A DNA stretch of 64,000 nt, taken from the NCBI GenBank assembly GCA_029202985.1, contig CP119316.1, forward strand, positions 124,001-188,000, read 5' to 3'. Numbering within the stretch: the first letter of the stretch is position 1; the number at the start of each line of letters is the position of its first letter. The translations under genes and the position numbers were made by a program. This stretch comes from Candidatus Andeanibacterium colombiense (GTDB lineage Bacteria; Pseudomonadota; Alphaproteobacteria; Sphingomonadales; Sphingomonadaceae). Below, piece by piece: positions 1-7,009 of this stretch. The notes beneath the pieces were generated by a model that did not search any database, was not told the origin of the DNA, and saw only the letters and a program-made list of their open reading frames with translations.

Positions 1-30
1 CGGCGAAAGGGGAGAGGCGCTTAAGGCGCA

Positions 31-813
31 ATGATGGAATACCGTTCGATCAAGTTCGACATCGCCCGTGAGATCGCCACCATCACCCTGGCGCGGCCGG
101 CCAAGCTCAATGCGCTGACGCCCGACATGGCGGACGAGATCCGCCATGCGCTGAGTTCGACCGAGGACGCGCGCAGCGTGCTGATCCGCAGCGAGGGGCG
201 GGCGTTCTGCTCGGGCGCGGACCTCACCTCGATCATGGCCGGCGGCGATCCGGGCGAGGGGGCATATCTGTCGCTCGAGCGTCATTACCACCCGTTGCTG
301 CTCGACATTGCGGAGCACCGCCTGCCGGTGGTGGCCGAGGTCAATGGTGCGGCCGCCGGGATCGGCTGCAGCCTCGCTCTGGCCTGCGACTTCTGCATCG
401 CGGGCGAGGGCGCCTATTTCCTGCTCGCCTTCGTCAACATCGGACTGGTGCCCGATGGCGGCGCCAGCTGGATCCTGCCGCGGCTGATCGGCCGGGCCCG
501 CGCGGCCGAGATGCTGATGCTGGGCGAGAAGGTCCACGGCCCGCAGGCGCAGCAATGGGGGCTGATCCACCGCTGCGTGCCGGAGAATATGCTCGAGCAC
601 AGCGCGCATGCGATCGCGCGCAAGCTCGCGCGCGGGCCGACCGGGGCGCTCGCGCTGATGAAACGCAATCTGTTCGATGCCGCCGCCCATTCCTATGGCG
701 CGACGATGGCGCAGGAGGCGGAGGCCCAGCGCCTGATCGCCGCGACCGAGGATGCCGAGGAAGGCATCACCGCCTTCCTCACCCGCCGCGAACCCAAGTT
801 CAAAGGACGATGA
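31..813 (+). CDS. enoyl-CoA hydratase/isomerase family protein
   Basis: A 260-residue crotonase-fold protein of normal family length that should act on an acyl-CoA thioester in the cytoplasm. The oxyanion-hole segment AFCSGADLTSI lies near residue 59 and the second CoA-binding/oxyanion stretch EVNGAAAGIGCSLALACDF near residue 103. The catalytic helix reads FVNIGLVPDGGASWILPR: it lacks the hydratase glutamate and keeps an aspartate in VPDGG, as in PaaG-type isomerases. An isomerase in fatty-acid or aromatic-acid catabolism is therefore as likely as a true hydratase. Two ATGs stand in tandem at 31 and 34; AAGG just upstream allows either. The stop overlaps the next gene start (ATGATG), so the two are probably co-translated. 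Substrate is unknown. Confidence 0.88.
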   Translation: MMEYRSIKFDIAREIATITLARPAKLNALTPDMADEIRHALSSTEDARSVLIRSEGRAFCSGADLTSIMAGGDPGEGAYLSLERHYHPLLLDIAEHRLPVVAEVNGAAAGIGCSLALACDFCIAGEGAYFLLAFVNIGLVPDGGASWILPRLIGRARAAEMLMLGEKVHGPQAQQWGLIHRCVPENMLEHSAHAIARKLARGPTGALALMKRNLFDAAAHSYGATMAQEAEAQRLIAATEDAEEGITAFLTRREPKFKGR

Positions 814-1715
814 TGCGCCTGTTCCTCGCCGCCTCCACCATATTGCTGGCCTGTGCAGCCCCGCTTGCGGCAGAGCCGCCGGCGGTGGCCTCCGCGCCGG
901 TCACGGTGGGCGAACAACTGACCCTGCGCTCCGCCGTGCTGGGCGAGGAGCGCCATCTCGCGATCTATCTCCCGCCCTCCTATGCCAAGGGCACCAAGAC
1001 CTATCCGGTGCTTTATCTGATCGACGGCGGGGTCGATCAGGATTTCCTTCATGTCTCCGGCACCACGTCCCTCAATTCGATCTGGGGGCGCTCCCAGGAA
1101 GCGATCGTGGTCGGGATCGAGACGATCGACCGGCGCAAGGAGCTGGTCGGTCCGACGCACAGCGCCGAACTGCTCAAGCAATATCCGACCGCAGGCCATT
1201 CGGCCGATTTCCGCCGGTACATTGCGGACGAAGTGATCCCGCTGGTCGAGGCGCGCTATCGCACAAACGGCAATCGCGGGGTTATCGGGGAATCGCTCGC
1301 GGGCCTGTTCATCGTCGAGACCGCGCTGGAGCAGCCGGATCTGTTCCAGCATTATGCGGCGATCAGTCCAAGCCTGTGGTGGGACGATGGGCGGCTTGCG
1401 TTCGGCGCCGGCGATGTGCTGGCGAAGCAGGGCAAGGCGCCGAAGCTCTATATGGCAGTCGGCAGCGAGGGGCCCGAGATGCAGGCCGGGTTCGACCGGG
1501 TGGTTGCGGCGCTTACCGCGCTGGCGCCGCCATCGGAAACCGGCTGGTGCGCGGTGGTCCGGCCCGATCTGCGCCATTCGACCACCTATCACGCGCTGAG
1601 CCCTTCGGCGCTGCAGTTCCTGTTCCCGGTTCCGAGCGACGAGCCGCCTTACGAAGGCTTCGAGCCGGCCTGTTCGGCGGCCGAAAAGCACGCGCGGACG
1701 CTCGACGGGAAGTGA
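810..1715 (+). CDS. exported alpha/beta-hydrolase esterase (esterase D-like)
   Basis: A 301-residue alpha/beta hydrolase of the putative esterase family. The N-terminus has a hydrophobic signal sequence ending near residue 22; LLAC inside it could be a weak lipobox, so a periplasmic enzyme or lipoprotein is possible. After it comes the family strand AIYLPPSY followed by YPVLYLIDGG. The nucleophile elbow is GESLAG (G-x-S-x-x-G-like, Ser near residue 165) and a histidine in LRHSTTYH near the C-terminus is the likely catalytic base. The start ATG at 810 overlaps the stop of the enoyl-CoA hydratase-family gene, which implies translational coupling. The substrate cannot be read from sequence. Siderophore or acyl esters are typical for the family. 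Confidence 0.82.
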   Translation: MMRLFLAASTILLACAAPLAAEPPAVASAPVTVGEQLTLRSAVLGEERHLAIYLPPSYAKGTKTYPVLYLIDGGVDQDFLHVSGTTSLNSIWGRSQEAIVVGIETIDRRKELVGPTHSAELLKQYPTAGHSADFRRYIADEVIPLVEARYRTNGNRGVIGESLAGLFIVETALEQPDLFQHYAAISPSLWWDDGRLAFGAGDVLAKQGKAPKLYMAVGSEGPEMQAGFDRVVAALTALAPPSETGWCAVVRPDLRHSTTYHALSPSALQFLFPVPSDEPPYEGFEPACSAAEKHARTLDGK

Positions 1716-1738
1716 TTTCGTCCGGCCGGGGAAATCGC
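1712..1738 (+). other. hairpin just upstream of the bioB ribosome-binding site
   Basis: GTGATTTC (1712-1719) pairs with GAAATCGC (1731-1738) around an 11-nt GC-rich loop. It has no T-tract, so it is not a normal intrinsic terminator. It covers the esterase stop codon and ends two bases before the AGGAAG that serves bioB. It may stabilise or insulate the bioB message; this is inference. Confidence 0.35.
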
Positions 1739-1749
1739 TAGGAAGCCCT

Positions 1750-2763
1750 ATGACCATCCGTACCGACTGGACCCGCGAAGAGATCGCCGAACTGTTCGAT
1801 CTCCCCTTCACCAAACTCGTGTTCCGTGCCGCCGAGGTTCACCGCGCGCATCACGCGGCGGATGAGGTCCAGCTCTGCACGCTGCTGTCGATCAAGACCG
1901 GCGGCTGCCCCGAGGATTGCGGCTATTGCGCGCAATCGGTGAAGGCCGACAGCGGGGTGACGCCGGGCAAGTTGATGGATGTCCGCTCGGTGCTGCAGAT
2001 GGCGGCGCAGGCGAAGGACGCGGGCAGCCAGCGGTTCTGCATGGGCGCGGCGTGGCGCAACCCGAAAGACCGCGACATGCCGGCGATCGTCCAGATCGTC
2101 GCCGGCGTCAGCGCGATGGGGCTCGAGACCTGCATGACTTTGGGGATGCTGACGCCGAACCAGGCGGACATGCTCGCCGAAGCCGGGCTCGACTATTACA
2201 ACCACAATATCGACAGCAGCCCCGAATATTACGAGCGGGTGATCTCGACCCGCAGTTTCGCCGACCGGCTCGACACGCTGGAGAACGTCCGCGGCGCCGG
2301 GATCAATGTGTGCTCGGGCGGGATCGTCGGGATGGGCGAGACGCGCGCGGACCGGGTCGGCTTCGTCCACACCCTCGCCACCCTGCCGCAGCACCCGGAA
2401 AGCGTACCGGTCAACGCGCTGGTCCCGGTCAAGGGTACGGTTTTGGGCGACATGCTCGCCGATACGCCGTTGACGAAGATCGACGACATCGAATTCGTGC
2501 GCACCGTCGCGGTCGCGCGGATCACCATGCCGCTGAGCATGGTGCGGCTTTCGGCTGGACGGGAGAGCATGAGCGAGGCGACCCAGGCCCTGTGCTTCCT
2601 CGCCGGGGCGAACTCGATCTTCACCGGCGACAAATTGCTCACCGCGCCCAATGCGGGCGACGATACCGACAAGGCTTTGTTCGCCCGGCTCGGGCTCAAG
2701 CCGCTGGCGGGCGAGGAGCCGCTGCGGGCGAGCAGGGCGGCCGTAAACGAACCGGCGGAATAG
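1750..2763 (+). CDS. bioB: biotin synthase
   Basis: Radical SAM enzyme that inserts sulfur into dethiobiotin in the last step of biotin synthesis. Its 337 residues are the usual length. The radical SAM cluster motif is CPEDCGYCAQS near residue 57 (CxxxCxxC). GAAWRNPKDRDM and the ETCMTLGML and YYNHNIDSSPEYY blocks are diagnostic of BioB. NVCSGGIVGMGET and the conserved arginine in MVRLSAGRESM complete the barrel and [2Fe-2S] site. A good ribosome-binding site (AGGAAG) precedes the ATG. No other bio gene is adjacent, so the pathway is dispersed in this genome. It is separated from the upstream esterase gene by only 34 bp. Confidence 0.97.
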   Translation: MTIRTDWTREEIAELFDLPFTKLVFRAAEVHRAHHAADEVQLCTLLSIKTGGCPEDCGYCAQSVKADSGVTPGKLMDVRSVLQMAAQAKDAGSQRFCMGAAWRNPKDRDMPAIVQIVAGVSAMGLETCMTLGMLTPNQADMLAEAGLDYYNHNIDSSPEYYERVISTRSFADRLDTLENVRGAGINVCSGGIVGMGETRADRVGFVHTLATLPQHPESVPVNALVPVKGTVLGDMLADTPLTKIDDIEFVRTVAVARITMPLSMVRLSAGRESMSEATQALCFLAGANSIFTGDKLLTAPNAGDDTDKALFARLGLKPLAGEEPLRASRAAVNEPAE

Positions 2764-2769
2764 CGGCGG

Positions 2770-4182
2770 CTACGCCAGCGCCAGATCCTCCGGCTTGCCG
2801 CCGCCCATCAGCGGCTTGGCGAGGAACAATTTGAAAAGCAGCAGCGCGCCGCCGCACACGGCCGAGAAGCCCATGTGGATCGCCCAGAAACTCGTGGTCG
2901 GAATGCTGCCGTACCAGGTTCCGACATAGCCGGTCATCGCGCCATCGACGAAGAAGCCGATGAAATAGAACGCAATCACGGTCGAATTGAGCTGCTTCGG
3001 CGCAAGGCGGGCATAGAGCGCGAGCCCCACCGGCAGGATGTGGGCGAAGGCGATCGAGTTGACCACATGAAACATCACCGGCCAAAACATACCGATCTTG
3101 CCGCCCTCCGGCTGGGTCAGCGCGGCCATATAGAGGCAGCCGACCCCGAACACCGAAATTGCAGAGCCGATGATCATCTTGCTCAGCTCGTCGGGCTCCT
3201 TCCAGCGCTTGCCGTACCAGCGATAGAACAACGCCACGCCCGCGAGGAAGGCTACGCTGACGATCGCGTCGAGCGTCACCAGCCAGGTGGTCGGCAGGCG
3301 GATGCCGAAGAACACCAGATCGAATTGCTGATCGGCCCAGACGATATAGGCGCCGAAGATCTGGTCGTTCGGGACCTGCCCCAGGGCGATGATCGGGATC
3401 AGCAGCAGTGCCGCCAGCACCGCCAGCCAGTCGCGCCGGTTCATCGGCTCCATCGTCGGCCGGTCTTTCGCCGCCGTCCGGCCAGGAACATCGAAATGCT
3501 CCTTCGGCAGATATTTCTGGCCGGCGATATAGATCGCAAGGCCCAGCAGCATCCCGATCCCGGCCGCGCCGAAGCCCCAGTGCCAGCCGACTTTCTCGCC
3601 CAGCGTCCCGATCACCAGCGGCGATGCGATCACCCCGGCGTTGATCCCGAGATAGAATATCTGGAACGCGTCCGCGCGGCGCAAATCCTCCGGCTTGTAG
3701 AGCGAGCCGACCTGGCTTGAGATATTGCCCTTGAACATGCCCGCGCCGAGCACGAGGCAGACCAGCGCGAGCACGAAGGTCACGTTGAACGCCATCAGGA
3801 AATGGCCGAGCGCCATCGTGACCGCGCCGAGCAGCACGGTGCGGCGCTTGCCGAGCACCTGGTCCGCCAGTAATCCGCCGAAGATCGGGGTGAGATAGAC
3901 GCCGGCCGCGTAGGCCCCGGCGATCGCGATCGCGAAAGGCTCGCCCTGTAGCCCGCCGAACAGTTTGCGCAGCGTCTCGATCCCGGCGATCTTGCTGACT
4001 TGCTCGGCTTGGAACAGGAAGTGGATCATGTAGAGCGGCAACAGCGCTCGCATCCCGTAGAACGAGAACCGCTCCCACGCTTCGGTGAAGGCGAGATAGC
4101 CGAGCCCCTTGGGGTGACCGAGAAAGGCGCGGTCGTTCCTGTCGATGATAGCGAGTTCGGGCGTCACTTCGGTGGCGGTCAT
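2770..4182 (-). CDS. POT-family proton-dependent oligopeptide transporter
   Basis: A 470-residue inner-membrane symporter of the POT/PTR2 family, which takes up di- and tripeptides with protons. TEAWERFSFYGMRALLPLYM near residue 34 carries the family ExxER proton-coupling motif. GGLLADQVLGKRRTVLLG is the loop 2-3 signature and FYLGINAGVIASPLVIGTLG the PTR2 signature in helix 5. Around 12-14 hydrophobic segments follow, as usual. It converges with bioB (6 bp between stops) and diverges from the DUF488 gene, with about 90 bp shared upstream region that must hold both promoters. There is no associated peptidase gene. Family assignment is firm; exact peptide range is not. Confidence 0.93.
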   Translation of the reverse strand: MTATEVTPELAIIDRNDRAFLGHPKGLGYLAFTEAWERFSFYGMRALLPLYMIHFLFQAEQVSKIAGIETLRKLFGGLQGEPFAIAIAGAYAAGVYLTPIFGGLLADQVLGKRRTVLLGAVTMALGHFLMAFNVTFVLALVCLVLGAGMFKGNISSQVGSLYKPEDLRRADAFQIFYLGINAGVIASPLVIGTLGEKVGWHWGFGAAGIGMLLGLAIYIAGQKYLPKEHFDVPGRTAAKDRPTMEPMNRRDWLAVLAALLLIPIIALGQVPNDQIFGAYIVWADQQFDLVFFGIRLPTTWLVTLDAIVSVAFLAGVALFYRWYGKRWKEPDELSKMIIGSAISVFGVGCLYMAALTQPEGGKIGMFWPVMFHVVNSIAFAHILPVGLALYARLAPKQLNSTVIAFYFIGFFVDGAMTGYVGTWYGSIPTTSFWAIHMGFSAVCGGALLLFKLFLAKPLMGGGKPEDLALA

Positions 4183-4271
4183 GCAGGCTCCGCAAGTTGC
4201 GTTTGCAACGGGTTAACGAGCGGAGCCCGCGGAGTCTCGCAGGAATTGGGTTCGCTTCCTATATCCGGCGG

Positions 4272-4721
4272 ATGCCCACGATCTTCACCATCGGTTACGA
4301 GCAGGCAACGCAGGCGGCGCTGGTCGCTACGCTGCGCTCTGCCGGCGTCAGGCTGCTCGCCGATATTCGTTACCTGCCGCTCTCGCGGCGCCCCGGCTTT
4401 TCCAAGAACTCGCTTAAGGCCGCGGTCGAGGAGGCGGGGATCGCCTATCGCCACTTCCGCGATCTCGGCACGCCGGCCGAGGGGCGGGCGGCCGCGCGGC
4501 GCGGCGATCATGCGGAGCTTGAGCGGGTCTATTCGGGCCAGCTCGAACTGCCGCAAGCCCTCGCGCAGATGGCCGAGTTGCGGACGCTGGCGCTCGAAAC
4601 GCCGACCTGCCTGCTGTGTTACGAGCGCAGCGCGGCGGAATGCCACCGCAGCCTGCTGATCGACGCGCTGCTGGGCGATTTCGCGGTCGTGAACCTCGAG
4701 CCTGACCTTTTGGCGAGCTAG
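4272..4721 (+). CDS. DUF488 domain protein
   Basis: A 149-residue cytoplasmic protein of the DUF488 family. The opening MPTIFTIGYEQ and the block LLADIRYLPLSRRPGFSKNS match the family N-terminus, and the C-terminal CLLCYERSAAECHRSLLID holds the typical C-x-E...CHRS motif. The start at 4272 is chosen because the family always begins with a strand ending in TIGY; an earlier in-frame ATG at 4197 would add 25 residues unlike the family. The biochemical role of DUF488 is not established. It diverges from the peptide transporter and stands alone. Confidence 0.85.
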   Translation: MPTIFTIGYEQATQAALVATLRSAGVRLLADIRYLPLSRRPGFSKNSLKAAVEEAGIAYRHFRDLGTPAEGRAAARRGDHAELERVYSGQLELPQALAQMAELRTLALETPTCLLCYERSAAECHRSLLIDALLGDFAVVNLEPDLLAS

Positions 4722-4776
4722 GCCCCCTCTCCTTCCAAGTCCGGGGTGGCCGGGATGACCAGTGCGCGGATTCAGC

Positions 4777-4804
4777 TTGACAAACGAACCATATTGGTTA
4801 TATG
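4777..4804 (+). promoter_or_regulatory. sigma70-like promoter with no coding gene downstream
   Basis: A perfect -35 hexamer TTGACA (4777-4782) is followed after 16 bp by TATATG (4799-4804), a fair -10. It points into the gene-free interval and toward the 3' end of aroB, so it cannot serve a same-strand protein gene nearby. It is the best promoter match noticed in the window by eye. Confidence 0.5.
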
Positions 4805-4807
4805 TGG

Positions 4808-4922
4808 GAGACGGGTGCGGGAGCAAAGCGCTTTGCTCTACGCTTCCGCATTAGGCCGGTGTCTCGCGGGCCGGATAGCGAAAGCTATCTGCCGGTGGCG
4901 CCAGTATCGCCTGACGGGTCAG
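4808..4922 (+). ncRNA. candidate structured non-coding RNA
   Basis: Directly after the promoter at 4777-4804 lies a run of helices. GAGAC (4808-4812) pairs with GTCTC (4861-4865). Inside it TGCGG (4816-4820) pairs with CCGCA (4846-4850), and inside that is the perfect 18-bp palindrome GAGCAAAGCGCTTTGCTC (4821-4838). Next GATAGC (4874-4879) and GCTATC (4884-4889) close a GAAA tetraloop, a GNRA loop only when read on the plus strand. GGCG/CGCC (4897-4911) and CTGA/TCAG (4911-4922) follow. I could not match it to 6S RNA, RNase P RNA, tmRNA, SRP RNA or a known riboswitch. The 3' end is not visible. It may be an sRNA or an element of mobile origin. Confidence 0.4.
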
Positions 4923-5140
4923 AAGGGGGCTGCACACCTGCGAGCTCTAACCTGCCTCCTCCGTCGGGAAAGGGCCGAGCGAGCAAGTTTGCAGCATTAG
5001 TCTTGCCTCGCCGTTCGCAAACGAAAACCGCGCTATTGCCAGCTCACCCGCTGGCGCTGCGTTGCACCGGCCTTGCCCGTGTCTCTCACTTCCCAGGCGT
5101 TAGCCCGGCCTCGCCAGCGGGCGATGCGGCGCGTCCGCAA

Positions 5141-6247
5141 TCAGCCCCGCAATTCCTCGTCGAGGAACTGCGCGACCTCGCCCAGCGCCACGCTCTTGTC
5201 GAGGAACGCCTCGCCGATCGCGCGCAGCAGGACGAAGGGCAGGGTGCCTGCGTCCATCTTCTTGTCGTGCAGCATATGCGCGGCGAGCCTCTGGCCGCTG
5301 CATTCGAGACCGAGCGCGGAAAGCTCGGCGGGGAGGCCGGCGGCGACGATCGCGGAGGCGATGCGTTCGGCATCCTCGCGCGAGAGCAGGTCGCGCCGGG
5401 CGGAGAAGCGTGCGGCCAGCACCATCCCGAGCGCCACCGCCTCGCCGTGAAGCAACTGGTCGGAAAAGCCGGTTTCGGCTTCGAGCGCATGGCCGAAAGT
5501 ATGGCCGAGGTTGAGCAGGGCGCGGGCGCCGGTGGTTTCGCGCTCGTCCTCGGCGACGATCCGCGCCTTGGCGCGGACGCTCTGGGTCACCGCGATTTCC
5601 TGCGCGTCCTTGTCGCCGTCCAGCACCTTGGCGCCGTGGGTCTCGCACCATTCGAAGAACTGGTAATCGCCGAGGATCCCGTATTTGATCACCTCGGCGT
5701 AGCCGGCGCCGATCTCACGGCGGGGCAGGGTTTCGAGCGTGTCGAGATCGGCCAGCACGAGGCTGGGCTGGTGGAATGCGCCGACCAGATTCTTGCCCGC
5801 GGGGGTGTTGATCGCGGTCTTGCCGCCGACCGAGCTGTCGACCTGCGCCAGCAGCGTGGTCGGCAATTGAACGAAGCCGCAGCCGCGCTTGAGCATCGAG
5901 GCCGCGAAACCGACCAGATCGCCGATCACCCCGCCGCCGAGCGCCAGCACGTGATCGTTCCGCTCGACTTCTTCCTCGAGCAGCCATTCGACCGTGCGCG
6001 CGAGCCCGTCCCAGCTCTTGGTCGCTTCGCCCGCATCGAGCACCAGCCAGTGCGGTTCGAAGCCCGCGCCGAGCAGGCCGGCATTGACCGTCTCGAGCCA
6101 CTGTTCGGCGACGTTCACGTCGGTTACGACCGGCACCGTCTGCTTGCGCAGCAGCGCGCCGCAGTGGTGCGCGATATCGCCCAGCAGGCCTTGGCCTACT
6201 CGCACTTCATAGGAACGGCCGGCGAGTTCGACCGGAATTACAGCCAT
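5141..6247 (-). CDS. aroB: 3-dehydroquinate synthase
   Basis: A 368-residue cytoplasmic NAD- and metal-dependent enzyme that converts DAHP to 3-dehydroquinate, step two of the shikimate pathway. The NAD-binding stretch LALGGGVIGDLVGFAAS (about residue 100), the block TTLLAQVDSSVGGKTAIN, and the metal-ligand region GHTFGHALE with the later LHGEAVALGM are all classic AroB. Length is normal. Start is the ATG at 6247, opening MAVIPVELAGRSYEVRVG, which overlaps the aroK stop by 10 nt. aroK-aroB is therefore a coupled pair, the common arrangement in proteobacteria. Confidence 0.97.
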   Translation of the reverse strand: MAVIPVELAGRSYEVRVGQGLLGDIAHHCGALLRKQTVPVVTDVNVAEQWLETVNAGLLGAGFEPHWLVLDAGEATKSWDGLARTVEWLLEEEVERNDHVLALGGGVIGDLVGFAASMLKRGCGFVQLPTTLLAQVDSSVGGKTAINTPAGKNLVGAFHQPSLVLADLDTLETLPRREIGAGYAEVIKYGILGDYQFFEWCETHGAKVLDGDKDAQEIAVTQSVRAKARIVAEDERETTGARALLNLGHTFGHALEAETGFSDQLLHGEAVALGMVLAARFSARRDLLSREDAERIASAIVAAGLPAELSALGLECSGQRLAAHMLHDKKMDAGTLPFVLLRAIGEAFLDKSVALGEVAQFLDEELRG

Positions 6248-6807
6248 GTATCGATTCCCTGCAGGATACGCTGCACAGTCTGGCTGTGCGGCCCGGATTC
6301 GCTCATCACGTGGATCGGGGCCTGTGCGTAGAACGGTTCGCGCTCGGCCTTGAGCCGGGTGATGATTTCTTTCGGATCGCCGCCGCGCAGCAAGGGCCGC
6401 GTGTCCTTGCGGGCGACGCGCTCGACCAGCGTGGCGGTGTCGCAGTCGAGCCACACGGCGATCCCGTCGCGCAATACGAGTTCGCGGGTTTCGGCATTGC
6501 AGAACGCGCCGCCGCCGGTGGCGATCACCGCCGGGCCCTGGCGCACCAGCCGGCCGATCACGCGCCGCTCGCCGTCGCGGAACTCTGCTTCGCCGTGCCG
6601 TTCGAAAATCTCGCTGACGGTCATATGCGCGGCTTTCTCGATTTCTTCGTCCGCATCGACGAAGGCAAGATGCAGCAGGCCCGCCAGCTTGCGGCCGATG
6701 GTCGATTTGCCGACCCCCATCATTCCGGCGAGCACGACCGGACGGTCGATGCGCCTGGCCAGCGCCTCGATCTCGCTTTCCGACAGCGGTGTGTCCGTGT
6801 TGGTCAT
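6238..6807 (-). CDS. aroK: shikimate kinase
   Basis: A 189-residue P-loop kinase that phosphorylates shikimate at the 3-hydroxyl. The Walker A is GMMGVGKST (near residue 28), followed by FVDADEEIEK with the shikimate-binding aspartate, EAEFRDGERR, VIATGGGAFC and the lid region DTRPLL. The C-terminus overlaps aroB. The start ATG at 6807 gives an N-terminal extension of about 25 residues before the core, which is common in alphaproteobacterial AroK. It diverges from the small membrane protein gene; the 61 bp between the starts must contain both promoters. Confidence 0.97.
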   Translation of the reverse strand: MTNTDTPLSESEIEALARRIDRPVVLAGMMGVGKSTIGRKLAGLLHLAFVDADEEIEKAAHMTVSEIFERHGEAEFRDGERRVIGRLVRQGPAVIATGGGAFCNAETRELVLRDGIAVWLDCDTATLVERVARKDTRPLLRGGDPKEIITRLKAEREPFYAQAPIHVMSESGPHSQTVQRILQGIDTWL

Positions 6808-6868
6808 TGCCGCCCTGCCTATAGTTGGGCTAACCCGCAGCGCAACCGTAACGGACGAGGCGCACCCC

Positions 6869-7009
6869 TTGGCCAAGAGTTTGAGGCGTTTTGTGATTGG
6901 GCTTGTTGTGCTGGTAGTCCTGATACTGGCGATCGCGTGGATCGACGGCGGCGAACGGCCGCTGCATGAAATCGGCACCCAGGTCGCGCTTCCCGGCGCT
7001 GCGCTGTGA
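6869..7009 (+). CDS. 46-residue single-pass membrane protein, TTG start
   Basis: A short frame beginning with TTG, preceded by GGACGAGG at a suitable distance, encodes a basic N-terminus (AKSLRRF), one strongly hydrophobic segment of about 17 residues, then a short polar tail (WIDGGERPLHEIGTQ). Its stop overlaps the GTG of the next gene as GTGA, the coupling signature used elsewhere in this window, which is the main reason to believe it. Topology should be N-in with the tail in the periplasm. No function is known to me. It may assist the exported 618-residue protein encoded immediately downstream. Confidence 0.6.
   Translation: MAKSLRRFVIGLVVLVVLILAIAWIDGGERPLHEIGTQVALPGAAL

Larger units (their letters stand above)
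4722..5140. other. 419-bp gene-free interval between DUF488 and aroB
   Basis: Open frames here have no start context, no family resemblance and composition unlike the neighbouring genes, so I see no protein gene. The left half holds a promoter and a structured segment, listed separately. From about 4923 to 5140 I see nothing specific: there is no T-tract terminator for either aroB (arriving from the right) or a transcript starting at the left promoter. Confidence 0.6.

Noticed and set aside
4808..4922. Identity as 6S RNA, RNase P RNA, tmRNA or SRP RNA
   Set aside because: None of the conserved cores of these RNAs could be found, so the segment is left unnamed.
4802..5140. Open frames in the gap between DUF488 and aroB
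   Set aside because: The frames run into the antisense of aroB, lack ribosome-binding sites, and overlap the structured segment.
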